DNA of 64,000 nucleotides from positions 62,001-126,000 of the forward strand of contig CAYOJK010000007.1 of the NCBI GenBank assembly GCA_964404285.1, in the 5' to 3' direction. The position numbers and the translations under genes were made by a program. The notes under the pieces were generated by a model, which was not told the DNA's origin, ran no database searches, and saw only the letters and a program-made list of their open reading frames with translations. Numbering within the stretch: position 1 is the stretch's first letter; each line of letters opens with the position of its first letter. This DNA comes from JBASEY01 sp964404285 (GTDB lineage: Bacteria; CSSED10-310). Below are positions 51,854 to 61,061 of the stretch, piece after piece.

Positions 51854-52876
51854 ATGGTAAACAACCCAAACGGAAATCAATATGATCGTGAAGCTTTATA
51901 TTATGAGAAACGGTCTGAAATGATGCTGCAATGCCATTTATGCCCACTGGAATGCAGATTGCGACCAGATGAAATCAGCGCCTGTCGATCTAGAAAAAAC
52001 CAGGATTGTAAAATGTCGCTGACGACATACGGCAAAGTCAGCGCCATACATGTTGACCCAATGGAAAAAAAACCTCTGTACCATTTCTTACCTGGCGCCT
52101 CCGTTCTATCCCTGGGAAACAATGGATGTAATCTAAAATGTGCGTTCTGCCAAAATTGGCAACTCTCCCAAACTTCTTTAGAATCTTATGACATGTCACC
52201 CGATGATGTCGTGAAATACGCTAAATCCCACCATACACCTGCCGTTGCTTTTACCTATGCCGAACCCACTGTCTGGTATGAATACATACTTGATACATCC
52301 CGTTTACTGAAAGATGTTGGTATAAAAACGATTTTAGTTTCGAACGGTTTTATAAACGAAAAACCTTTTCGAGCGCTTCGTCCTTTAATCGATGCAATAA
52401 ATATCGATATAAAATCAATGGACGATAGTTTTTACAAACGGTTATGTAAAGGGTTTCTTGATCCGGTATTGCGAACCTGCGTGTTGGCAGCCGAAACCTG
52501 TCATGTTGAAATTACAAATCTGATTATACCCGGGGAAAACGATTCAGATGATAATATACATCGGTTAGGCGCTTTTATTCGAGACAATTTGGGTATCAAT
52601 ACACCACTTCATCTTAGCCGATATCATCCAGCCTATCAGATGAAAACACCTGCAACACCAGAAAAAACGTTACAGAATGCTTTTGCGATCGCTAAACAAT
52701 ATCTCAATTTTGTATATCTTGGAAATATAGCTACTGACGAAATGAATAAAACACACTGCCCAAAATGTCATCACTGTCTTATCGACCGATCCGGTTATAT
52801 CCTGAAACATATTTCTGTCAACCCAGATGGAACCTGCCCTTCCTGTGGATATCAGACAGAAATAACGCCCTCATAA
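51854..52876 (+). CDS. amrS: AmmeMemoRadiSam system radical SAM enzyme
   Basis: A 340-residue radical SAM protein of the AmrS group. An N-terminal Cys-rich part CHLCPLECRLRPDE precedes the cluster motif GNNGCNLKCAFCQNW (CxxxCxxC). The SAM barrel shows AFTYAEPTVWYEY, INIDIKSMDD and LIIPGENDS. A C-terminal zinc-ribbon-like end carries CPKCHHC and CPSCGY. AmrS proteins are a known group whose exact reaction is unclear. The ATG has AGAGG 8 bases upstream. No MEMO or AMMECR1 gene is seen nearby. Confidence 0.88.
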   Translation: MVNNPNGNQYDREALYYEKRSEMMLQCHLCPLECRLRPDEISACRSRKNQDCKMSLTTYGKVSAIHVDPMEKKPLYHFLPGASVLSLGNNGCNLKCAFCQNWQLSQTSLESYDMSPDDVVKYAKSHHTPAVAFTYAEPTVWYEYILDTSRLLKDVGIKTILVSNGFINEKPFRALRPLIDAINIDIKSMDDSFYKRLCKGFLDPVLRTCVLAAETCHVEITNLIIPGENDSDDNIHRLGAFIRDNLGINTPLHLSRYHPAYQMKTPATPEKTLQNAFAIAKQYLNFVYLGNIATDEMNKTHCPKCHHCLIDRSGYILKHISVNPDGTCPSCGYQTEITPS

Positions 52877-52878
52877 AA

Positions 52879-53454
52879 ATGTTGATTCTCGCTTCCAAAT
52901 CACCACGTCGTCAATCACTTTTTAATCAGCTTTCCATCCCCTACAAAGTTGAAGCTCCAAAAAGTGACGAACCTGATTATGATCAAAATGAGACACCTGA
53001 GGATTTCGCTTGTAGATGTGCTCTGACGAAAGCTCATGATGTTTTTTTGCGATATCCGGATGCTGTTGTGTTGGGCGCTGATACCATAGTTGTCATTGGT
53101 AAGACAATATTGGGAAAACCCCATTCGATCAGTGAAGCTAAAAAGATGATTCAATTCTTATCAGGAAAAGAACATGTCGTAATCACGGGTATTGCATTTC
53201 TCCAGCCTTTAAAAGAAAACATTGTTCGTTATGAAAAAACCCGAGTCATTTTCAGAAATCTGTCTCCTGAAGAAATAAACTGGTATACTCAGTCCGGCGA
53301 TGGTTTGGATAAAGCAGGAGCTTATGGTATTCAATCGCTTGGTGGATTTCTAGTCAAAGAAATCCATGGTGATTGGTTCAACGTCGTGGGTCTCCCAATG
53401 CCGATGATATTGGACATGCTGAAACTTGCTGATATCTGGCCGCCTAGAAAGTGA
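52879..53454 (+). CDS. maf: Maf family nucleotide pyrophosphatase
   Basis: A 191-residue Maf protein: LILASKSPRRQSLFNQL at the start, VLGADTIVVIGKTILGKP in the middle, and DKAGAYGIQSLGGFLV near the end. These hydrolyse non-canonical nucleoside triphosphates such as dTTP/UTP analogues. A longer frame runs upstream through the amrS end, but this ATG lies 3 bases after amrS and aligns with the family start. Confidence 0.92.
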   Translation: MLILASKSPRRQSLFNQLSIPYKVEAPKSDEPDYDQNETPEDFACRCALTKAHDVFLRYPDAVVLGADTIVVIGKTILGKPHSISEAKKMIQFLSGKEHVVITGIAFLQPLKENIVRYEKTRVIFRNLSPEEINWYTQSGDGLDKAGAYGIQSLGGFLVKEIHGDWFNVVGLPMPMILDMLKLADIWPPRK

Positions 53455-53508
53455 AATAATCATGTCAAAACCAAAGAGATTTTACTCAAATGATATATGG
53501 AGGAAGCT

Positions 53509-55131
53509 ATGAGAGGTTTGCCCATTGAAGAACGTGAAATGGTTCTGGATGTTATCCGAACGCTAAAAAAGCGTATGCTTACACAGAAAAAATTACTTGA
53601 GCTGGATGAAACGGAAGCCTTTCCAGAAGACATTATCCGCGAACTCCTTGGTCCTGAAATTGGGCTTCAACATGTCTTTATTCCCGAAGAATACGGTGGA
53701 ATGGGTGGTGGTGCACGTGATATTGCAGCCGTCTCAGAAGAATTATCACGAATCTGTCTAGGTGTAGCCACGGCCTTTCTGGCCATACACCTAGGTGCAG
53801 AGCCCATTATTCTTGGGGGCACAGAAGAACAGAAGAACAAGTGGCTGGGTAAAATTGCGGATGAAGGCAGTCTAGTCGCCTTTGCTGTAACCGAACCAGA
53901 AGCCGGTAGCAATCTTTCAAACCTAAAAACCTATGCAACCCCTATAAAAGATGCATCCGAAGAAATTACGGGCTGGGAAATCACCGGAAACAAACAATTT
54001 ATTTCCAATGGCGGTTATGCTGACTTTCTTACTATTCTAGCTGAAACACCGAATGGCCCAACCTTTTTTATTGTTGAAAAAAATACTCCAGGATTTAAAC
54101 CCGGTAAACCGGAGTCCAAACATGGGATCCGCTGCTCAAACACCAGCCCCCTTGTACTTGACCATGTCCAAGTGTCTCCTGATCATCTAGTTGGAGGTGT
54201 CCCTGGTGAAGGTTTGAAACAGTCAAATGCGGTTTTTGGTTACACGCGCCTAATGGTAGCTGCTTTTGGCTTGGGTGCGGGTTGTGAAGCTATAGAACGA
54301 GCTATTTTATATGCAAAAGAAAGAGTTCAATTTGGAACACTTCTGATTGAAAAAAGTGGTTATACACACAAACTTCTCGTTCCTGCCTGGGTCAAACTTG
54401 AAGCTGCCAGAGCGTATATTGAGCAAACGGCAGCGGTAATTGATTCAGGGGAAAGTGATTGTGAAGTTGAAGGCGCCATAGCAAAATATTTTGCAACCGA
54501 GGTGGGCAACCAGGCAGCAGAAATGGCCATTCAAGCTTTCGGTGGATACGGCTATATGAAGGAATATGAAATTGAAAAGATTAAAAGAGATGTCCGTATC
54601 ACGACGATTTATGAAGGCACGAGCGAAATACAACAGATGATTATTGGAACGTATCGCTGGCGTACAACGATTCGGAAAAAAGGTGAGTTTTATCAAAACA
54701 TCGCCAAAATAATGGATGAAATCCATGAAAAGCAACCGGATATTGGCGCAACCTATGTCGCTCAGGCTACTCGATTGCTGAACAAATTGATTTTAGATCT
54801 TCATAATATCAAATTAACCCGTCACCAACATGTCATGTTTACACTTGCCGACCTGATGACCTATGTTGAAATCGCGGCAGCTATTGTTCAAAAAGTTCAT
54901 TCTCACCCTAACAGAGAGAGCGTACATTATAAACGCACATTTCTAAGTTCACGGATTTTCACTGCAAATGTAGCTGCACAAGCCAGGCTGATCGCAGAAC
55001 AACTGATGTTGGGAACAGACAAGATATCTTCGGAATCAGCTTTCGCTTTTCTACAAGATAACACTGCAGGCCTAATAGCAGCTTCTAATGGCGTAATCCA
55101 AGACATGGATGCCTTGGTACTACTTCTTTAA
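53509..55131 (+). CDS. Acyl-CoA dehydrogenase
   Basis: A 540-residue FAD enzyme. FAVTEPEAGSNLS is the flavin-binding loop, then GWEITGNKQFISNGGYADFL, KHGIRCSNTSPL, YAKERVQFGTLLI, and AIQAFGGYGYMKEYEIEKIKRD. The catalytic Glu lies in IYEGTSEIQQMII. The C-terminal 120 residues after this are an extra helical domain, so it is larger than typical 380-residue short-chain enzymes. GGAGG is 5 bases before this ATG; an earlier in-frame ATG overlaps that Shine-Dalgarno. A beta-oxidation or related step, substrate unknown. Confidence 0.92.
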   Translation: MRGLPIEEREMVLDVIRTLKKRMLTQKKLLELDETEAFPEDIIRELLGPEIGLQHVFIPEEYGGMGGGARDIAAVSEELSRICLGVATAFLAIHLGAEPIILGGTEEQKNKWLGKIADEGSLVAFAVTEPEAGSNLSNLKTYATPIKDASEEITGWEITGNKQFISNGGYADFLTILAETPNGPTFFIVEKNTPGFKPGKPESKHGIRCSNTSPLVLDHVQVSPDHLVGGVPGEGLKQSNAVFGYTRLMVAAFGLGAGCEAIERAILYAKERVQFGTLLIEKSGYTHKLLVPAWVKLEAARAYIEQTAAVIDSGESDCEVEGAIAKYFATEVGNQAAEMAIQAFGGYGYMKEYEIEKIKRDVRITTIYEGTSEIQQMIIGTYRWRTTIRKKGEFYQNIAKIMDEIHEKQPDIGATYVAQATRLLNKLILDLHNIKLTRHQHVMFTLADLMTYVEIAAAIVQKVHSHPNRESVHYKRTFLSSRIFTANVAAQARLIAEQLMLGTDKISSESAFAFLQDNTAGLIAASNGVIQDMDALVLLL

Positions 55132-55150
55132 TCCGTAGGGGGAGGTTCTT

Positions 55151-56023
55151 CTGAATCAAAATACTTCTAAAGCTTACTTTTGCAGTTTCATTCTTTTAAT
55201 CTGCCTGGCGTGTGGCGGCTGCTCAGTCCGAAGAATTGCCAACAATGCCCTGATTGACCTGACAAGCGCTCTTTATCAACAGCGCGATGTGATTTTAGCT
55301 AAAGAGGCTTCAGCCCCTTTTCTCCTATTGACAGATACGATGATATTGCGACACCCTACCGATCCAATGTATCTCCTTGGAGGCGTTCAAGCTTATGCTG
55401 CTTATGCCTCGGCTTTTCTGGTGGGAACAGACCAAAAACGAGCTTTTACGTTGTTTGACCAAGCATTGAAATATGGTTTTTCGTTATGGGAAACTAGTTT
55501 TGGGTGGAAATATGTGCGCATGATACCCTTGGATGATTGGGATCAAGCGCTACAACGTGTCTCTGTTGACGATATTGCGATTCTTTTCTGGACAGCCAAT
55601 ACATGGGCCTCATGGATCACTGTACACCCTGATTCAATTCTGGCAATTTCAGATCTGTCACATGTTGTGGCGGCAATGAATCGGGTCCTTGAACTGGATG
55701 AGACATATCAAGATGGCGCAGTGCATTTGTTTTTCGGAATGTATTATGCCGTCCAACCGGCAGGACTTGGCAGAGATCTAAAAAAGTCTCACGATCATTT
55801 TCAAAATGCTATTCGGCTTGCGGGACCGGAAGCCATGCTTCCTCGGGTCTTATATGCACGTTATTATGCTAGAGCTAATTTTGATGAAGAGCTATTTACA
55901 GAGCTTCTGGAAGGTGTTTTAGCATCTCCTGTGGAGTTTTCTGATCCTAATCTAAACTTAATGAATGCCATAGCTCGAGATCGTGCGGCAGAATATCTCT
56001 CACAAATCAATGAATTGTTTTAA
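55151..56023 (+). CDS. TRAP transporter T-component lipoprotein, CTG start
   Basis: A 290-residue protein. The reading frame from a CTG at 55151, with GGAGG 5 bases upstream, codes for a lipoprotein-like signal LLICLACGGCS, then ANNALIDLTSALYQQRDVILAKEA. No ATG, GTG or TTG lies between the in-frame stop at 55136 and GTG at 55289, and starting at that GTG would remove the signal. The body is TPR-like helical sequence with VHLFFGMYYAVQP and AGLGRDLKKSHDHFQNAI, matching TatT-type T-components. These bind the solute receptor at the envelope. It lies 14 bases before the dctP-type gene. Confidence 0.72.
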   Translation: MNQNTSKAYFCSFILLICLACGGCSVRRIANNALIDLTSALYQQRDVILAKEASAPFLLLTDTMILRHPTDPMYLLGGVQAYAAYASAFLVGTDQKRAFTLFDQALKYGFSLWETSFGWKYVRMIPLDDWDQALQRVSVDDIAILFWTANTWASWITVHPDSILAISDLSHVVAAMNRVLELDETYQDGAVHLFFGMYYAVQPAGLGRDLKKSHDHFQNAIRLAGPEAMLPRVLYARYYARANFDEELFTELLEGVLASPVEFSDPNLNLMNAIARDRAAEYLSQINELF

Positions 56024-56037
56024 AGCATGGAGGAAAC

Positions 56038-57063
56038 ATGACTAACCCAATTATTCGCAGCGCTATTATAATCGCAATCCTGTCATTTGCTTTTGCTCTA
56101 TCTTCTCCCGCCTGTGCTAACACCTTAAAACTGGCGACAATGGCTCCAGAAGGAAGTATTTGGATGCAACAGGTTGAAGCATTGAACAAAGAACTAGCAG
56201 AAGTCACCAAAGGACAGGTTTCTTTCAAAGTTTATCCGGGTGGCATCATGGGCGATGATGATGTTGTATTGAGAAAAATCCGGGTAGGCCAATTGGATGG
56301 CGCCTTATTTACGACTAATGCTCTTTCCAAATTAAATGATGATATCTATTTACTTACCTACCCAGGAATCTTTTTAAACGATCAGGAAGTTGATCATTTT
56401 CTTGAATCGCAAGAAGATTTTTTTGTATCACGGCTTCAATCTGAGGGTTATGAAGTTCTGGGAATCATGAGCTTAGGATTTACCTATGCCTATGCTACGT
56501 TTCCTATTCAGGATATGAGCGACATGAAAAATGCTAAAGCTTGGTTGTGGGATAACGATCAAGTAATGAATACTATGTATTCAAAGCTAGGGATAGCGCC
56601 AATAACAGTCAGTATTGGCGACGTAATGACAGCTTTGCAAACCGGGCTTTTAAATACGGTCTTCAACACCCCCACAGGTATTGTATCGATGCAATGGTTT
56701 TCACGGGTCAAATATATGCTGGATTTTCCACTGACACATTCATTCGGCGCTTTTGTCGTTAAAACATCCAGCTGGAAAAAAGTACCGGACGATCTGAAAC
56801 CTAACATTAAAAATCTTGTTAAAAAATATACAGATGGTATTACAGAAAAAAACCGTATTGAAGATGACAAAGCTAAAGCGATCCTTCAAAGCCGAGGTAT
56901 CACAATTTTGACGCCATCGCCTGAATTAACCGATAATCTGCATGCTCTGTTTACAGAAGTTAGGGCTGATTTATTGCCGACTAGTATGGTTGAATCTTAT
57001 CAAAATATTTATTCTGTAGTAGAAAATTTTAGAGTTAACTCGACACAGGCAACAACAGATTGA
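56038..57063 (+). CDS. dctP: TRAP transporter solute-binding protein (DctP type)
   Basis: A 341-residue periplasmic receptor. The signal peptide ends near SPACAN, residue 24. DctP features are LKLATMAPEGSIWMQQVEALNKEL, FKVYPGGIMGDDDVVLRKIRVGQLDG, NAKAWLWDN (a counterpart of the conserved Arg/ligand loop), and GLLNTVFNTP. Start has GGAGGAA. It forms with TatT, DctQ and DctM one transporter. Ligand unknown; organic acids or hydrophobic molecules are typical for TatP with a T-component. Confidence 0.9.
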   Translation: MTNPIIRSAIIIAILSFAFALSSPACANTLKLATMAPEGSIWMQQVEALNKELAEVTKGQVSFKVYPGGIMGDDDVVLRKIRVGQLDGALFTTNALSKLNDDIYLLTYPGIFLNDQEVDHFLESQEDFFVSRLQSEGYEVLGIMSLGFTYAYATFPIQDMSDMKNAKAWLWDNDQVMNTMYSKLGIAPITVSIGDVMTALQTGLLNTVFNTPTGIVSMQWFSRVKYMLDFPLTHSFGAFVVKTSSWKKVPDDLKPNIKNLVKKYTDGITEKNRIEDDKAKAILQSRGITILTPSPELTDNLHALFTEVRADLLPTSMVESYQNIYSVVENFRVNSTQATTD

Positions 57064-57545
57064 AAAATTTTACCCGATTTTATCATAACCTTGAAAATAC
57101 TGTTATGGTTGTATTGCTTCTGCTTCTGCTTCTGTTGTCTTTTTATCAGGTTGGCGGGCGCCTTTTTTTCAATACAGGTTTCAAGGATGGAGATACTATT
57201 GTTTATCATCTGGTTTTATGGACCGGCCTCTGGGGCGCTATCTTGGCTACCCGTGACAAACAACATATTACCATCGATGTGATCAGTCGCCTTACCTCAA
57301 AACATAACCAACTTCTTATTCAAGGTATAACGAATCTATTCTCGGCAATTATCTGCGGAATTATCACCTGGGCTGCTATTTTATTCATTCGTGATGAAAT
57401 CCAATATACGCAAACAAAGGTCTTATACCTTCCTCTATGGCTCTATCAATTGATTATTCCCTATACATTCCTAGTAATCTCGATTCGCTTTTTTAAGAAT
57501 AGTACAAAGGATTTCTTAGCTTTTTCGAGAAAGGATCGATCATGA
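57060..57545 (+). CDS. dctQ: TRAP transporter small membrane subunit (DctQ type)
   Basis: A 161-residue protein with four membrane segments, starting at TTG overlapping the dctP stop by 4 bases. ENTVMVVLLLLLLLLSFYQV is helix 1, followed by WTGLWGAILATRDKQHITIDV, the characteristic DctQ loop. It couples the receptor to DctM. The final residues are basic. It overlaps dctM by 4 bases. Confidence 0.88.
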   Translation: MKNFTRFYHNLENTVMVVLLLLLLLLSFYQVGGRLFFNTGFKDGDTIVYHLVLWTGLWGAILATRDKQHITIDVISRLTSKHNQLLIQGITNLFSAIICGIITWAAILFIRDEIQYTQTKVLYLPLWLYQLIIPYTFLVISIRFFKNSTKDFLAFSRKDRS

Positions 57546-58804
57546 TTCTTCTCAGCGGCCTCATCACCATAGTCCTCGCATTACTGGGAACCCCTCTCTT
57601 TGTCATCATTGCCGCTAATGCTCTGATTCAACTTCATGTTGTGCAATATGACATAACGCTGATGATTATTGAACTCTATCGTCTTGCAAACATGCCGATG
57701 CTTTTGCCAATTCCTTTATTTACGCTTGCCGGTTATATATTAGCGGAAAGCGGCGCTCCTCAAAGGCTGGTCAGAGTCTCCCAGGCGCTTTTTGGATGGA
57801 TGCCCGGCGGCCTTGCAATTGTATGTATTGTCGCCTGCGCGATTTTTACTGCTTTTACCGGAGCCTCCGGTGTAACCATCATTGCATTGGGAGGGTTGAT
57901 CTACCCAGCCCTACTAAAAGAAAACTATCCAGAACGGTTTTCTCTTGGCTTGATTACCTCGTCAGGAAGTCTTGGATTACTGTTTGCGCCTAGTCTTCCA
58001 TTGATTTTATATGGAATAACAGCCCAAGTCTCAATTGATGACCTATTTAAAGCCGGTGTACTCCCCGGAATACTGATCTTGGCCTTTTTAGGTGTGTACA
58101 GTGGATTTAAAGCCAATGCATTCAAAGTAAAACGTCCTGCATTTAATCTTCAAGAACTGGGCAAAGCTCTTTGGGAAGCCCGATATGAAATCCCGTTGCC
58201 CATCATTATTTTATCCACCATTTATTCAGGAATACTCGCTATTTCAGAAGCTGCCGTATTCACAGTTTTTCTTGTTCTTTTTGTCGAAGCTATACTCTAC
58301 CGAGAAATCAATCTGGCTCACCTTAACGATATTGCTCGAAAAAGCACGATACTGGTCGGTGGAATCTTAATCATAATGGGATGTTCATTAGCCTATACAA
58401 ATTGCCTTTTGGATGCTGAAATACCCATGAAAATTCTTGCTTGGCTTCAGAGTTTTATCAGCAGCCGAATTGCATTTTTGATTGCGCTAAACCTGTTTTT
58501 ACTGCTTGTGGGATGTATGCTGGATATTTTCTCAGCTCTTATTGTCATTGTGCCTTTGATATTGCCTATTTCGCGAGAATTTGGGATCGACCCGATTCAT
58601 CTTGGCATTATCTTCTTAGCCAATTTGAATATAGGATATATGACTCCTCCTGTTGGCCTGAATCTATTTATCGCTTCATTACGATTTAAAAAGCCCGTTA
58701 TCACACTTTACCTTGCCACTGTTCCTTTTCTTGTTTTTATGCTGGCAGCTTTAATCCTAATAACATATATCCCCTCTATCTCCCTGTGGTTTGTCAACCT
58801 TTGA
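57542..58804 (+). CDS. dctM: TRAP transporter large membrane subunit (DctM type)
   Basis: A 420-residue polytopic protein with about 12 membrane segments. Signature motifs are PMLLPIPLFTLAGYILAESG, FTAFTGASGVTIIALGGL, and GLLFAPSLPLILYG; LGIIFLANLNIGYMTPPVG and NLFIASLR come near the end. It forms the sodium-driven transport pathway. It is the last gene of the four-gene TRAP cluster. Confidence 0.93.
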   Translation: MILLSGLITIVLALLGTPLFVIIAANALIQLHVVQYDITLMIIELYRLANMPMLLPIPLFTLAGYILAESGAPQRLVRVSQALFGWMPGGLAIVCIVACAIFTAFTGASGVTIIALGGLIYPALLKENYPERFSLGLITSSGSLGLLFAPSLPLILYGITAQVSIDDLFKAGVLPGILILAFLGVYSGFKANAFKVKRPAFNLQELGKALWEARYEIPLPIIILSTIYSGILAISEAAVFTVFLVLFVEAILYREINLAHLNDIARKSTILVGGILIIMGCSLAYTNCLLDAEIPMKILAWLQSFISSRIAFLIALNLFLLLVGCMLDIFSALIVIVPLILPISREFGIDPIHLGIIFLANLNIGYMTPPVGLNLFIASLRFKKPVITLYLATVPFLVFMLAALILITYIPSISLWFVNL

Positions 58805-58921
58805 TTGAAGCGTCTATATTATGACGAATCATTGCTTCAAATACTTTCCCTTAATATGGCATCAATCACTTGTGAATCTTCTTCACATTGATGGCAATTG
58901 CAGATAAAATACTTTTTGGCT

Positions 58922-60295
58922 ATGAGAACAAAACACGATTTTCATGTTTATTTTCCTTTTCACAAGCAAGGTGAAGCCTATCTAGACTTACGCCAAGCGT
59001 TAAATGCTTCTGGAATTGAGGTGTGTGAAAATCTTGACTCAATTGAATCGCCCGATGCACTGCTCACGTGGTTTCATGGACACGGTCGGGTAACAAAAAA
59101 GGTGTATTCTCAGTTAACACATTTCGACTGTCCTATTATTGGAATTGAACAACTTGAATCAGGCGACAAATCTGACCCTGTTGCAATATTTGACCTACAA
59201 TTAAGCTTTAACACTCCTGTAATGGTTATAGCCCATGCTGTTTATTCCCAAATTCTGCTCCACCGTTCCAAAAAAGATCTAAACGATATAACAGCTCAAT
59301 TGAATTATCATCGGATAAAACTGGATGACGTCGTCACACTAGGAGTCCAACTCGCTCAAACACTATCATACCGGGAACTATTTCAACTGCTTGTTGATCA
59401 TGCAAGTTCGTTGCTTCCTACATTTAGCCATGCTTTTTATACTATTGACTCCAATAACGGTGAATGTCAATTGCGCTCAATCCAATCCACATTGGATATC
59501 AACGAATCTAGTCTTCCAACATCATTTCAAATTAGTAGAGATGTATTTGCAGAGCTGAAAGCTTTACAAAAACCGTTTGTTATTTGTAATCGAGCGTCAC
59601 AATGGACGCATCAACTGCTGGAACTCTTCAACCAGCCACATTCGTTGTTGATTACACCTATAGTATCCAAAGACAACCTGTTGGGAATTTTAGTTTCTAT
59701 TCATCATATTGAACAGCAACAAGATTTCGAAGCGGATATTGAGCGATTGGAAGTATTGGCTGCTTTTTCTGCCGTCAGTATGGGAAACGCCTTTGTATAT
59801 GAACAAACCGAGGCTCTTTCAAAAATCGATGATTTGACAGGTGTATATAATTTCTTTTTCATTCAAACCCGCCTGGATCAATTGATAAAAAATCGAAAAT
59901 CATTTTCATTGATATTTTTAGATCTGGATGGTTTTAAAACGATCAATCAACGTTTTGGCCATAAAACGGGAAACAAGGCCTTGCAAGACACAGCGAAAAT
60001 AATCATGAAAATGGTGACTTCCGACAGTATTTGTGGAAGATTTGGTGGTGATGAATTTGTTGTTATCATGCAAGATGTAGAAGCGAAAAATGCCAAAGAC
60101 TGGACAGAAGACGTCATTCACTCAATAGAAAAAATCGTTATCAACTCAACGGTTCGCCTTTCTGCCAGCGCTGGAATTGCGGAATATCCCGTCGATGCCA
60201 ACGATTTAAACTCGATTATTCATGCCGCCGATACAGCTATGTATGCAGCAAAAGATCTAGGTCGAGGATTCGTATTGTCGTTTAGAAATTTATAA
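58922..60295 (+). CDS. Diguanylate cyclase with GAF-like sensor domain
   Basis: A 457-residue protein. Residues about 1-115 are an uncharacterised domain, then a helical linker, then a GAF-like region about 140-295 (LAAFSAVSMGNAFVYEQTEAL ends it). The GGDEF domain follows: SKIDDLTGVYNFFFI, FSLIFLDLDGFKTINQRFGHKTG, and the active-site RFGGDEFVVIM. No inhibitory RxxD site precedes GGDEF. It makes cyclic di-GMP in response to an unknown signal. The start is uncertain: a TTG 8 codons upstream is possible and neither has a strong Shine-Dalgarno. Confidence 0.88.
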   Translation: MRTKHDFHVYFPFHKQGEAYLDLRQALNASGIEVCENLDSIESPDALLTWFHGHGRVTKKVYSQLTHFDCPIIGIEQLESGDKSDPVAIFDLQLSFNTPVMVIAHAVYSQILLHRSKKDLNDITAQLNYHRIKLDDVVTLGVQLAQTLSYRELFQLLVDHASSLLPTFSHAFYTIDSNNGECQLRSIQSTLDINESSLPTSFQISRDVFAELKALQKPFVICNRASQWTHQLLELFNQPHSLLITPIVSKDNLLGILVSIHHIEQQQDFEADIERLEVLAAFSAVSMGNAFVYEQTEALSKIDDLTGVYNFFFIQTRLDQLIKNRKSFSLIFLDLDGFKTINQRFGHKTGNKALQDTAKIIMKMVTSDSICGRFGGDEFVVIMQDVEAKNAKDWTEDVIHSIEKIVINSTVRLSASAGIAEYPVDANDLNSIIHAADTAMYAAKDLGRGFVLSFRNL

Positions 60296-60306
60296 TGGAG
60301 GGTATC

Positions 60307-61041
60307 ATGCGAACGAACAAAATGTTTTATTTATGTCTTTTCATTTTGTTCATCACGGGCTGTTCTCGAACACTTATCCTGTTATCGCCGGAAGATTTGT
60401 ATTACATCGGTAATCATTATATGCAGCAAAATAATTACCGATCAGCGACAGATCAATTTGAACGCATTATCAAAGATTATCCAACCAGCGAGTATGCTGC
60501 GGTTAGCCAATTCAAGCTTGCAGAGTCCCTTTACTTGAGAAAAAGCTATTCAAAATCCGCTCTAGAATTCGAGCTATTTCTGGAGTTCAATCCGGGGCAT
60601 AAACTTGCGCCTCAAGCCCAGTATTATCTAGCCATGAGTAAATTCAATGCCATCATTAACCCGGAACGTGATATCACCGTTGCTGTCGAGTCAAAAAAGA
60701 ATTTGGAACAGTTTTTAATGCGATACAAGGACCATCCTGATTGTGCACAGGTTGAAGTTCATTTAGGAAAAGTCATTGACCACTTACAAATCCATGAAAT
60801 CGAGGTGGCAAAATCATATATTCGGATGAGATATTACCAATCGGCCATCAACCGGCTGGAACCGGTCCTGGAATCAAAGGCATCTGAAAGTATTCACCAC
60901 CAGGCTTTATATGAGTTAGGTCGAGCTCATCTTTATGCAAAAAATTCTGATGATGCCAAGAAATATCTGAATCAAGCAGCCTCGATCACCGTGGATGCAA
61001 AATATCAACATCGAGCTCAGAAACTGCTTCGCCGCCTATAA
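60307..61041 (+). CDS. bamD: BamD-like outer-membrane assembly lipoprotein
   Basis: A 244-residue lipoprotein. GGAGGG lies 4 bases before this ATG. The signal ends FITGC (lipobox). TPR units follow: DLYYIGNHYMQQNNYRSATDQFERIIKDYPTSEYAA and SKSALEFELFLEFNPGHKLAPQAQYYLAMS. The C-terminal repeats match BamD-type proteins that bind BamA. This supports an outer membrane in the host. It follows the GGDEF gene by 11 bases. Confidence 0.82.
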   Translation: MRTNKMFYLCLFILFITGCSRTLILLSPEDLYYIGNHYMQQNNYRSATDQFERIIKDYPTSEYAAVSQFKLAESLYLRKSYSKSALEFELFLEFNPGHKLAPQAQYYLAMSKFNAIINPERDITVAVESKKNLEQFLMRYKDHPDCAQVEVHLGKVIDHLQIHEIEVAKSYIRMRYYQSAINRLEPVLESKASESIHHQALYELGRAHLYAKNSDDAKKYLNQAASITVDAKYQHRAQKLLRRL

Positions 61042-61061
61042 TTTAGCGTGAGTCATTCAGT

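Noticed and set aside
55289..56023. GTG at 55289 as the T-component start
   Set aside because: It would remove the signal and about 46 residues that continue the same frame, and it has no Shine-Dalgarno.
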